The notes beneath the pieces are model-generated. The model saw only the letters and a program-made list of their open reading frames with translations. It was not told where the DNA came from and searched no databases. DNA of 60,000 nt, taken from assembly GCA_914767715.1 (NCBI GenBank), contig OU612065.1, positions 1,304,001 through 1,364,000 on the forward strand, written 5' to 3'. Position numbers and translations under genes: made by a program. This document shows positions 1 through 11,283 of this stretch, one piece after another. Positions within the stretch are counted from its first letter, which is position 1. Each line of letters begins with the position of its first letter. This DNA comes from Membranipora membranacea (Eukaryota; Bryozoa; Gymnolaemata; Cheilostomatida; Membraniporidae).

Positions 1-422
1 ATGCGACCTCAATCAAGCATACTAAATTTTCCAGAACATTATACCATTTTAATCTTGTACTGTCGCTTCGATCAACAATTTTACCAGCATGCAGATCCTG
101 GTAGTCAAATAATAACTCGGATTTTCATTAATTTTGAACAAAATTTCTTCTCCAAAATTCAGAAAGCTTGTTGTCAGCATGATGAACAGCAGGAGATTAA
201 GATTTAGATCTAGATTTTGATCGTGATGATTATTGATTATGGCTTTACACCTTGAGATATTGTACTGGCCAAACTAGCTCTATTTGCTCCAAAACCTGCA
301 TTCCTCTCACTCCATAAAACTAAAAAAGATTAAAGATCATGCTATACAAACCAGCTGCCGTTTAACCATATTATTTATAGTATTTACTTCATACCGATGA
401 TTTTGATGATACCCTGTATTAG
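1..422. other. Sequence at window edge with no supported gene
   Basis: A short open frame at 1-207 on the plus strand has no recognisable motif and no splice-site support. I see nothing else convincing here. It may be an intron of the plus-strand gene whose exon starts at 423. Confidence 0.5.
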
Positions 423-1095
423 TTTTGAAGCTATACAGTGATATATCAGCAGAGCAGATTAGTAGCATAATGAAATACATGAAGAGTGATTCAGGTTCAG
501 ACGTTGTGTCGTCTGACATCGCTGACCTTAACAGTAATTATGTATACACAATAGCGCCGGTTTTACCTGCTAAAGAAGCTGTCCCGGACTATCTGCATAA
601 CGACGACCCTCAACCTCAATCCAAGGCCAAGGTACTACACTAACATATAACCATTTATATTCTCACGTCCTACTCTTAGTATCCTCGAATAGAAGTCTGA
701 GCCAAACTAAAGTTTCCATCAATACTCTGATATCATTATCTAATCGGGCTCATCTTCTTGTGCTTGTGTGACAAGACTAGAGGAAGTACTCTGTTAAGTA
801 ATACACTCAATATTCATGTGCCTTTCTGTATCTGTTTTATCCTAAATGTATAAAGGAGGTGTTAGTTTATCGCTCTATAGACTCTCCCACTACTATGGAG
901 GAGTTTGTAAATCCTGGTGGTAATATACCAATGTGGCAATCCAGGCCTATCTGTGCCAAGGTAGAGGCTGCCATTCTAGACAACGTCATTAAAGATACAC
1001 ATATGTTCACCGTGAAGTTTGTTAATTGCCATGTTAAAATATCCATCCCGATCTCGTTATCCAAACTGAAATTTAAGCAAAAATCCAAACTATGA
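423..1095 (+). CDS. 3' part of an unidentified plus-strand gene (two exons)
   Basis: Two exons join in frame. The first, 423-631, follows an AG and ends AAG|GTACTA. The second, 856-1095, follows 'taaag' and ends at a TGA. The product begins with an acidic, serine-rich stretch (KLYSDISAEQISS, then SDSGSDVVSSD), continues with LPAKEAVPDYLHNDD, and after the junction has a compact segment with VNPGGNIPMWQSRPIC and a lysine-rich tail. I do not recognise the family. The 5' end should lie before the window. A caution: the last dozen codons overlap the start of a ~300-bp tandem repeat, and AAG|GTAGAG at 958-963 is a usable donor, so the true 3' end may be elsewhere. Codon use and absence of stops support coding; function is unknown. 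Confidence 0.45.
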
Positions 1096-1765
1096 AAAAG
1101 TATATGCTCTCATTCTTTGGAAAAATTTCTTATAACATTTAAAAAATTTGAGCAAATGGGCAAAGATTTGTCTATTTTAGCTTTGTTGTTTGAGATGTTT
1201 TATGATTTATCATCATCATATTTTATTAAACGCTAAAAGGATTCCAGGTCACTGACATTTATTTTTAAGACAGTGATGGCCTGACTGCATCATTGATCAT
1301 CTAGATTCTATAGCTAATGTTCATTTATTGCCAAGAGATTTTTTTTCAAGAAAGAAATTTAGTCAAAAATATGAAAGTATGTGCTCTCATTCTTTTAAAA
1401 AATCTCAAATAAAATTTTAAAAATTGGAGCATATTGGCAGTATTTCTCTATTTTAGCTTTGCAGTTTGAGATTTATATGGTTTATCATCATCATTATTTC
1501 TTTGGCATGTTTTGTAAAACATCCGTCCAGGATAATTTGTCTGCCAAATAAAGTGTTCACAGGAAATACCAACATTTAAACTTGAGTCAGTGACCCTAGC
1601 TGCATCATTGATCATCTAGATTCTATAGCCAATGTACATGTATTGCCGAGAGATTATTTTAAAAGAGAAAATTTAGGCAAAAATTAGAAAAAATGTGGGC
1701 TCTTATTCCTGTGAAAAATGTCATAAAAATTGAGATTCTAATCTAATGTTCATTTATTGCCAGGG
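1062..1765. repeat. Diverged ~300-bp tandem repeat, about 2.3 units
   Basis: Unit 1 (about 1062-1360), unit 2 (about 1361-1670) and a partial third unit (about 1671-1765) share several blocks in the same order: 'gctctcattctt', 'tctattttagctttg', 'tttatcatcatca', 'gcatcattgatcatctagat' and 'tattgccragagat'. Copies differ by many substitutions and small indels, so the array is old. It overlaps the end of the upstream predicted exon. Confidence 0.8.
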
Positions 1766-1792
1766 CTTTGACCTGCTGTGTTTATATTGCAG

Positions 1793-1950
1793 TGGCTCCT
1801 GTTACTCCGATGTTGAAAGCTAACCATGACATGTGGTATGACGCAACGAGCTCAGATGACCAATGTCTCATCTATGCTTCAGTGCCAAGAGAGGTCCCTG
1901 GATCAGCTGATCGAAACATTTATATATTCTTACAAAAAAAAAAGAAATAA
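1793..1950 (+). other. Possible orphan exon ending in an A-rich run
   Basis: After 'tttatattgcag' the plus strand is open (VAPVTPMLKANHDMWYDA...) until a run of ten A and a TAA. It does not join in frame with the preceding exon through the obvious donors, so it could be an alternative terminal exon or part of a retroposed copy. Low support. Confidence 0.2.
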
Positions 1951-2133
1951 TTCAAATAAAAAGTTCAAGTCAATGACCTATCTTTCCACAGCTAGCCGTA
2001 AAGAAGAATATCTCATAAAATCTCAAGCTGTCAAACCGGTGATATGTTCCCAGCTTTTACAGTTCAATTCTCCATCAATTCCATGTACAATACACTAGGT
2101 ACTCACTTAATCTCGAGATCATCTACAATTGTT

Positions 2134-2228
2134 AGAAGGCATATAGAAGGCATATAGAAGGCATATAGAAGGCATATAGAAGGCATATAGAAGGCATATA
2201 GAAGGCATATAGAAGGCATATAGAAGGC
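2134..2228. repeat. 11-bp tandem repeat (AGAAGGCATAT), about 8.6 copies
   Basis: Perfect head-to-tail copies of AGAAGGCATAT. Minisatellite-like, with no evident function. Confidence 0.95.
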
Positions 2229-2329
2229 TTTGTTTGTGAACGCCATATTTTTTTGAGTTAAGTCAGGCAATGGCACTTTGACCTACCGCTGCTAGTCATG
2301 TGATCTACATGGCTGTTTAAATTCAAGTT

Positions 2330-2645
2330 ACATTCTACGGTTAGATTGAATGTGATGACATCGTCATTCCGTTCATTTGCTATGGAGATGTTTTGAGCAT
2401 CTGGTTGTGTATTGAGGTTGATTTCCATGGATTTCGTTTTGTTGGTGTTGAGGGTGAGATTGTTTTTGGCACTTCAGATGGAGATAGAGATTTGCAGTGA
2501 TGTGAGGTACAGCTAGACTGTTGTGACCTCTGCATATTTGATCACAGTTGCAGTAGACGATGGCATGTCATTGACAAATGCATTCCGGAGCACAGGGCTG
2601 AGTAAACTTCCTTAAGGAACGCCTACATCTAAACCAGCTGTGAGA
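2330..2645 (-). mobile_element. Decayed LINE reverse-transcriptase fragment
   Basis: On the minus strand the conceptual product, with in-frame stops, shows the non-LTR reverse transcriptase order: GVP-(stop)-GS-LLSPVL, then VNDMPSSTATVIKYAE in place of the catalytic YADD box, then AKNNLTLNTNKTKSM, which matches the 'N.L.LN..KT' block after the palm. The catalytic aspartates are lost and stops interrupt it, so it is a dead fragment. Confidence 0.75.
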
Positions 2646-4476
2646 AACCTGCGGCATGCTTACCAGTGGCCTTAAAAATTGTAAGAACTCTTATACATTC
2701 ATTGTTTTCTTCTCAAATATCATCCTGGACAGATATTTCAATAAAGTGCCAAGGACATTTAAGTGTTGCCATAGAAACATTATAGGCGAAGAAAAAGGTT
2801 GCCAAAGAAACATGAAGTTACGACTATAATTAATCTAAGTTTCAAGTAGTTGGGTAAAGGGAAAATTTTGGCATATACTTGTCAAATGAATAGCACTGTG
2901 GATTATTTCTAGAGCATTTGTAACATGATGACTTATTGCCTTTCTTGTTGAAAATGACAGTTTTTCCAAAAACATTATACCAACTTTGATTTTCTAGAGC
3001 GTTGTACTTTTAACATCTAAAAGATAAGATATTTTTGTTTTCACTATTTTGGGTTTTTTATCAAATTGAAACTCAAAATTAAACTAAACTAAAGTTTGAT
3101 CCAATTTGCCGAAGTCCGGTCATTCCCAATCTACTGGTGAGCCAGCGGCAGCTCAAAACCTACACGCAGGAAAATCGGAGCAACGCTAACATGTATGTAG
3201 CCTAGCAAATAAAATGATTTTGAAATCCCAACTATGGATTGTGTCTACAGAGGGATATACATTGGTGTTGTCACGCCACTTTCGTATTTTCCTATAAAAG
3301 AGGCGACATCACAAGGCCGGCTATGCATACTTTGACATCCATGTACAAGAGAATATTTTTTTTATCTAGTTGTGACGTTTTTTATGAATCGTCTTATTCA
3401 AGGAAGCCGTTTCTTTTATAACGAAGTTATTATCCCTTTAGGCATGGGGACACAACTTCAATAACATGTGTTCAGTTACATGACCTTGTTTGATAAGGGA
3501 GGGTGGGAGGGCGGGTATCCCCTCATGTGCCGACTGCTGAGGATGTTCCTGTCACAACAACAGGTACGCATTGGATTATGGGATACCCTCATCTGCTATT
3601 GGGGCAAATGTTGACTGTTTTGGGCTAGAATTTGATTTGGAATTAATCCTTTATTTATCTGATATCAGTGGCTCAACATATCAAAGATAGGGGAGTTGCT
3701 TGTTGCCAGTGCAGAGACATATTTTACCAATGAATGACTGATCTGTAGTTTACATGTTCCGTTATACATTTATATTTACAGCGAGTAAGGAGCTGTAATT
3801 TTACCTTGTACCTCACAACTTTTATAAAGAAGATCCGAGCATTGCAAGCAGGGATGCACACTTGTATACAACTTGCAATATTTCTGGCACGCACTTGACA
3901 TACCACCTTCTATCTCATATATATATAATATAGATAATTTCATACAGGGAAAGTAGTAGGTATTCTGACAGATGAGACCCCAATGAAGTGCGTGCTTCCC
4001 ACTCAGCATAGACTCGAGACAATTTCTTTTTTATAATCTTCGCTTATCATTAGTATTTATAATCTTGGTGAGTATGATTGTATTGCTTATTCGTTTGTAA
4101 CAAAATCCATCTTTTCAATTCACTATCACACAGAAAAGAATACACAGGCTTCCATGTATTGATATGGACTATTTAAATGTGATTATCATAGATCAATAAT
4201 ATTATATGAAAAAAGTAGAAAAAGTGAATAGAGATTATGTACACAAAAGAATGAGAGAGCAGACATAGGCTACTGAACTGGTGCTCAAACAGTGTAATGT
4301 GATCATAAGGGAAATTCCTGTGTCAAATCATGTAGAACTCTGTGATATCCCAGATCATCCAGTGATCGACACAGGGCGTCCAGCGAGGCATCATAACCTT
4401 AGAAATATAAGAAACACCTGATGTTGAATTCTCATATTTGAATCATAGAAATATACAGGAATAACTACTTCAAAAG
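2646..4476. other. Intergenic DNA without a supported gene
   Basis: AT-rich sequence with only short unsupported open frames on both strands (for example 3724-4009 minus). A small inverted motif around 'gggtatccc' and 'gggataccc' lies at about 3516-3590. I see no gene. Confidence 0.5.
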
Positions 4477-4583
4477 ACTATAAATACTACTACTACTTCT
4501 ACTACTACTACTACCACCACCAAGACCACCAAGACCACCAAGACCACCACCACAACCACCACCACAACCACCACCACCACCAT
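4477..4583. repeat. Trinucleotide microsatellite (ACT/ACC/AAG)
   Basis: A run of imperfect trinucleotides moves from 'actact' through 'accacc' and 'aagacc'. It produces valine-rich and tryptophan-rich open frames on the other strand that are artefacts. Confidence 0.9.
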
Positions 4584-4647
4584 TGTATGTATACATTGAT
4601 AGAAGTAAACAACATGTATACCATTGCTGGATTCAAAATGGGTGGCA

Positions 4648-4848
4648 GACATTTCGCCAATGTACATTTTGCCAATGCTATGTTTTGCCAATCACATTTC
4701 GCCAATCATACTTTGCCAAAGACATTTCGCCAGTCATATTTTGCCAATCTCATTTTGCCAATCTCATTTTGCCAAAGATATTTTGCCAATCTCATTTTGC
4801 CGATCATAAATTGCCAATAACATTTTGTCAACCCCAATTGCCAATTAA
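4648..4848. repeat. Irregular tandem repeat built on CATTTTGCCAAT
   Basis: About twelve degenerate copies of a 15-18 bp unit with core 'ttttgccaat' or 'tttcgccaat'. All three plus-strand frames stay open because the unit lacks stops, so long frames here are not genes. Confidence 0.85.
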
Positions 4849-5285
4849 GGCGTAGAAATATTCATTCCATGAATGCTTCATGATGATGGTAAGGAATGCG
4901 TAACGGGTCAATTGTCGGTATGGGACGACTCCAATTGTTTTTGAGCACGCGCAATCAGCACTTATTGATTGTTCCCTCTTCATGGTTCTGGTTTTACTAT
5001 CCTGATCCCTTTTTGCTGTGACCGTTACAATTACCGATATCAGCACCCATATTTTTTCCAAAAAATTCCGATTTCAGACTAGATTGTCGACCGCAAAACT
5101 GGATTTGTATTTGCTGTGATCTAAAGTTTAATGACAGATAGTAAGCAATATAGTTTGGTATTAGACACCATATCTATTCAGGGCGGGGGGGGGGAGAGAC
5201 TATGAACGTTTATTCTGCTGTTCAGTCATACATTAATTAAGCACCTACAGGAATAATTATAATAATATGTTATAAGCACACACTG

Positions 5286-5386
5286 ATATAATATAATATA
5301 ATATAATATAATATAATATAATATAATATAATATAATATAATATAATATAATATAATATAATATAATATAATATAATATAATATAA
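5286..5386. repeat. (TATAA)n pentanucleotide microsatellite, about 20 copies
   Basis: Near-perfect 5-bp period of 'ataat'. Confidence 0.95.
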
Positions 5387-6600
5387 TGTGAATGGTTGAA
5401 CATCAGAAGTCTATAATATATGAAAAGAAATATCTTTCCTATTCACATCCATCCTTGACTGTTGCCGGTTAGTTCATGCAATTCTTGCTGAGATTGTCCA
5501 TCCAAAGAGTTCGAGCTTAAAACATTTGCAGGCATAGGTTAAGGCAAAATGGTGGCCGAATGTTGCACCTGGAGAACATCAGCAACATGAAGGTGCTGGC
5601 TATCTGTGTATTGTGGTACTGATATAATCACCAATATTAATTTACCAATAATTTTATGATAATAATAATCTCTACAAATTCATAATATACGTATAAATCT
5701 CAAAAAGGAAATTTTTTTAGTTGATATTCTTTGTTCACATTCTAAACATTCTACCTTTTCCTTGGTGATGAAATTTTGGCCATAGGTGTTTTTTCTGCGG
5801 TTGGTCTTGTACAATGGTGGATTTCGACAGGTTTACACTGCAAGATTTATTATCTGCGCTACTGGAACGCATAGGTCTTTGCCACATTGTTTGCTAACCC
5901 ACGCAGGGTAGTAATTGCTACGTACAGCTTTCAATGTGTTGCTGGTAATCAGGTTTTAAAGACAAAAAAATAGCACATCATTTCTCGGCATTCACCTTGA
6001 TGAGAGCATAGTTTTGAAATCAAATATTTCAAAAGTTTTTCTGAAATTGACACCTATTGTCATCTAAATGACACCTATTCACTTCAAAAATCCGCCCACA
6101 TAGCTATGTGGCCTCTTTCTTTTCTGTGTATCAAATTGTGCCCATTGAAAATTGTAAATTGTTGCTTTTTAATAATAATGGCGAGTTAGAAATCAAAACC
6201 CCGGCCGTAACAGCCACTTGGTGCAAACCTGTTGAATTTATACCAACTGGGGGAGGAGGGGGCGTCTCCTTTTGCCTTGCGTGAGAGTTTGCGGGGTGTG
6301 GTTCGAATCTTGCCAAGTAGGCTGCGTGTCTGGGCTAGCCTTGTGGAAAGTAGGCTTCATTGTCCTGACATGGTCGCCTCACTATTCCTGGACTTATCCT
6401 ACCATGCCGCTGCTTTATTTTATTTCACTCTTTTAGTGCATTTGTTTTAACTACAATAAATTGTTGCAGGAAAAAAATGATAGATTTTCCTTTCCTCTGT
6501 AGGCTAGACCTCTGGCCTGCAACCATTGACTTCACACGTTATGTCAATGTTATGTCAACAAATAATCTTTTGCATACCAATCAATAAGGAGAGGACTCAC
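5387..6600. other. Intergenic DNA downstream of the ROCO cluster
   Basis: No gene recognised. At 6300-6310 'ggttcgaatct' resembles an RNA polymerase III B box on the plus strand, but I cannot find a matching A box or a cloverleaf, so no tRNA is called. 'tttatt' near 6414-6424 is a minus-strand AATAAA that could serve as the polyadenylation signal of ROCO gene A. Confidence 0.4.
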
Positions 6601-9600
6601 TCAGGAGATTTGGTAAAGCTTTGTGATTACCACTTTGAAGCCTATGAATGGGACATATATAATTCAATTCTATTTTTTTGACAATTTATTATCATTATTA
6701 TAGTCTGGGCGGGCTACCTCTTACCTTGAGACCAGCTAAATACCAGTTCTGCCTTTACTTGTTCCCTGGTCTTATCGGCAAGTGAGAACTGCTTCTCAAC
6801 ATGTATCATGGCTATGTTTAGGAGAAAGGAAAGCAGGGAGTTGAACTGACCATCACTCAACTGGACACAGAGCCAGTCCTTAACTTCATCTGATACTATA
6901 CAACAAACAAACAAGCAGTTACTACATAGCGAATTCATGATGAGTAAAGCATGCATTGTCTACTCCTACTGGTTACTGGATGGATGTTTGTCCAAACTGC
7001 TATGTCACCCTGATCATGAGAAAGGGAGGCGGAGTTTCACTAAGTGTGTTATTGTGGAAGAGATTCATACTCAATGGGGTCAATATGCATTGTAGGTTGG
7101 GAAAATGCAATCTAACCCTTTCCAGAAGACACATTTTTGTTGATGACACATTGTAAACTGTGACTGCAGTAATATGTGTACATCAGCTACACGCACTACT
7201 TTACCTCCTAAATAAGGAACACCATCAGGATCAATCCTGACTAGATGTGTCTTTTGGTTGTCCTTACAGGACTCTCCACACTGTCGCTCACAGGGATCCT
7301 TATTTACTCTGTGTGAGTCACTCTAGAAATATCATAAACAGATAAGTCAGTACTTTATGAAGTCAGCCATCCTTACACCTGCTATATGTGGCCAAGGCAC
7401 TGAATTAAATTCTTCTCATGGAACGGAAATATCATAAAAACATCATTCAGTTGGAATACACAACACAGTGACTCATCTGACATTGATCTGATTGCCTGGT
7501 CAAATAATTAAGAAACACATTTTATTTCTAGGCACCTGCTTCCTAATCTTCAAAAACATGGCATGGCAGAAATGGGCCACGGTAGTTTCCTCTCATCATA
7601 TTACAACTTGTAACATTTTATTTCTTCTTCATTCATTCTGCAAACTTGGACCAGTTCAATAAATTACATGATGTGAAGTGTGTGATGAGCTTTTCAAGGG
7701 CGGCTGTTAGGTCTGGTAGGCTGGCCTAGACTGCTTTCTTTATCAATATCAATAGTGACAGTAGTACTTACCAGGCTGCACCTATTAGGGCAGTTGTAGA
7801 ACATCGTTAGCTTCCCTCCAAGTTTAGCGAACGATTCCGATGTGATCTGCGAAATGACATCTGAAACAAACAATCCGAGATGATGATAGCACCTAGTAGA
7901 GGATAAGGAATGTCGCGTACTAAAACAATTGTATATTCCCTTCATATAACGATCCCAGGTCAATGATAGCATAGTTTGTATCAGCCTCAGAAGTTTGTCT
8001 TTCACAGACATACACCGCCATCTTGCTTATCCCCATTTACAATTTGAAGTTTTATTTAAGTAGAAGTTAAAATGGGATGAACTGCCTAGAATGCGTAGGA
8101 GTTATCCTTCCTATTAGCATAGATAGATAAATCCTAGGTAAAGTGCACATGTGCAATTGTAATGTTTTCATAATGAAAATACCTGACCATCATAGTACCT
8201 GACTTTCTACAAAGATATGATATTATACCTGCGATGTGCTGGAGAAATGTTAGTGACTGTTGTTTGCCATAATCCTTAGATGCTCTGAGGTATATCCGGT
8301 TGTACTGACCCCCGTCTTTATTTCTCTGTTCACATGAGATTGTGAACCATTGTGACATTACTGTAGCTGCAGGTTGGGGCTGGGCTTGATCGGTGGTTTG
8401 ATAAATCGAGGCCCAGTTACGATACACCTGTCTCATCTCACAATGATAGTCATTAACACATTTGGCCAGAAGTCTAAAGAAAACATACTCATGGTGGAAA
8501 TCAAACTCCTGAAAGTCAAATACGTATTCCCATAGCAGCTCATCCACATCTCGGAAGAAATCAGGGCTTTGTCTACACTGATCATCATACTTTGGTAGAA
8601 GCTGAGGAATGTAGAAATCCTTGCCCACTATGAACATAAAGTCGAGCTGTAACATGCTCTGCACTAATGGTTGTCTATCCAATCGCATGTATGAGTATTT
8701 CTGACCCATGTTACGATTTTTATAAAACCGACTTAAGTGGTGTTCGAGAAGGGTCAGGCTACCCTTGCCTTGTTGGTCAAGTAAATCCCACTCTTGGGAA
8801 TTGAGGGCATCAGATCTTTTTGTTTCATCTATTGTAATGATGTCTTTCATGAAATCAATCAGAAACTGCAGGTCAAAGAAGATATAGTAGTCATTGGTAT
8901 ATCCCTCTCTGTCACTGTTACGTACCAAAAATAATTCTCCAATATCGCAAAACATGTTTATCATATTGAGGAAAGTACTGTTGGGGTACACAGACATGTA
9001 CCGAGAGTCCATGTTAATATCACTTTCTGTCAGAAGCTCACAAGGTGGACTCAAAGTCTCTGAGCATCTATCTCTCTTTTGTTTCAGCCAACACCAGAAG
9101 TAAATAGGTACAGGCTCTGGGAAGCAATGTTCGATCACTCTCTGAGCAGTGTGTAGCAGAGAGGCTTTCAGTGTGCTTATCCCTGCGTCCCTTACCCCAT
9201 CTCTACTGCTCTCAACGGAAATCTCTCCTGTTGCACTAACCCTGAATTCCATACTTGTGTACACATCAGTGTGCTTTCTTATTTCCCGCTTGTAATATAC
9301 CATGATTTTCTCCTTTTCCAGATCAGATAATCCGCAGCTTTCGAAGTCAGCATGTGTAGCAACTAAGAAAATACTCTTGATGTCTTCGTTGTCAAGTATG
9401 TTACTAGTTTTAGCAGAATTCCCTGCTCGGGCGTTTGGATGAGTTTTGTGCATTGAAATATTTTTCAACCAAAATAAAATCTCCTGTAAGCAAAGATCTG
9501 TGCCATCTTGTTGTCCACCTTCAGCAAAATTCAGGCTGCAATCTTTAGCTCGTCTCCAGCTGAATACACAAAGGAATATACCATACCTCGGCAGAAAAGG

Positions 9601-11283
9601 CTGATGAATACAATGATAGACCATTTGACCAGCAAAGTCTCTGACTAGTAACTTGAAACATTTATGTAACTTTTTGTTGTTGCCACTGCAGGTCTTTTGG
9701 TTGTTGTAAAGCGAAGGAGAGAAATATTGATTAATTGCACATGATCTGGATAGTAAGAATATTAGGACTGGGATGGCAACGCATTCAAAGAAGTCATTGG
9801 GAGTGTCCAATTTTATTTTCCCTTCCATTATGTAGAGACCGCAACATGCTCCAACTACTATACCAGGTAGAAATGATTGAACTGTGGTGTTGATAAGGTC
9901 AGTTTTCTGCAATCCTGCAGGCTTTTGTTTTGGACCAAGGCTACGCGTCCAAGAAATAGTGTGTAAAGTCACAGGCCAGCTTACCATGACAAAGAGAGGG
10001 AAAAGTACGTTTACTTTCAGTAGTGTAGCATCCATCTGAAGGTGATCGTAGTAAGTCAGAACACAAAAGCCTAGAACAATATATAACACCAATTTGTTGT
10101 GTCTCTTGTTCACCAAAATAAATATCACAAACGACGATATATTGATAGCCAGCCAGTATAGGAGAGAAGCAAATGAGAAATTCTTAAACAGTAGCATATC
10201 AACAGATCCTGGGCATATTGCATCTATGGTGGATCGGGTGTACACTGTTGTTGAAGCTAGTTGGATCAAAGACAGTCCAGATGCCATTCCTGGTATGAGT
10301 CCCACTCTGAAACCGGCCGCCAGACCCCAAGCTATACTCGCTGCCAAGATCTTACCAGCAACAAAAGGTATTTTGGATGAAGGGACAGCTCCATCCACAC
10401 AGCAGTTTTGGAGGGTGGTTGCTACATACCACACCATTATATACATATTAGTAGCGAAGCCTAATCCCAGTCTCAACATTGTCTCACTCCTGCTCACTAA
10501 GAGGAACCCGTACATCATACATAGACACATGCTTGCCAAGGGCTGAGCTCCCCATGCCAGAGTTGCGAGGCATGTGGTGTGAACCAAGAAGAAAAACAGG
10601 AAGTAGCGCAAGACGAACGTTGATGGCGATCCTTTTGATTGTATGGCTGTATCATCCAAGGTTGTATTGACTCTGTGCGATATGAGATCCTCTGTATCAG
10701 TTTTTTCTGCCACAGTTTTCCAGGTTTCTGCTTCCACAAACTGCTCATTCACACAGACTGGGTCAATTGTCGATGTGTCAAGAATTTCAGTAGGTATTCG
10801 ACCTCTCAAGAACGGCTGATCTAGAAACAGGGACTAACAATTCAACAAAAATTACATATCAATGGTTGTCAGGGTCTTGATGAAATCCGAGTGTGAAGTA
10901 ATTATTATCAATCCCAAGTACGCTGGGTAAAATAAGACAGTGTAATTGTGTGAAAAGGTGTGACAAACTAACATGGGTTGTTACAGGTACTATGGATGTG
11001 ATTGTATCGTATTTTGTATTCAACTACTGTTTTTACAAAGTAGATTAGTTGAAATGAATTGAGCGGTTACCTGTGAGTTTACGAATCAGGCTGGTTTTAC
11101 CTGCTCCTCCAGCCCCGACTACACCAACAGTCAGGTGGTGACAATCCTCTCTGCCGTTATTAATCACATCATTCTGATGAAGATAGACCGTTTCAACATT
11201 ATACACAGCATCAAGCAGGTCCTTCCCGTAGGCCCATGTGTTTCGTGGGGTAAGCATACTTAAGTTTAGTATGAGAGCAAAAA
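6601..11283 (-). CDS. ROCO GTPase A with a polytopic membrane domain inside Roc; C-terminal Death-like domain
   Basis: Exons on the minus strand: 11283-11071, 10820-8229, 7860-7772, 7322-7205, 6895-6725, 6641-6601; phases 1,1,0,1,1. Starting at the ATG at 11257 gives 1065 aa, in frame throughout; 5' exons could exist. P-loop GAGGAGKT is at about 48-55, switch I PTEIL with T73, about ten hydrophobic segments at about 130-420, DFAGQ at 457-461 followed by HQPFLPR, G4 THAD, then COR (FCDIGELFLV, FFDLQFLIDFMKD) and a cysteine-bearing linker (SDSHRVNKDPC). A Death-like domain follows (DWLCVQLSDGQFNSLLSFLL, ending FSWSQG). The last exon holds only GFKVVITKLYQIS, about 17 residues shorter than in B. 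All canonical GTPase motifs are present. Roc-COR-Death is known from DAPK1; the membrane insertion is not something I know. Ligand and partners are unknown. Confidence 0.85.

Noticed and set aside
4470-4855. Open frames on both strands rich in Val, Trp or 'FAN/LPI' repeats
   Set aside because: They arise from the trinucleotide microsatellite and the CATTTTGCCAAT tandem repeat, which lack stops in several frames.
6225-6360. Possible tRNA or SINE (ggttcgaatctt)
   Set aside because: Only a B-box-like word; no A box, no second copy recognised in the window.
10094-10546. 150-codon plus-strand open frame antisense to ROCO A
   Set aside because: Shadow of the membrane-domain exon; no splice or motif support and the minus frame is conserved in three paralogues.
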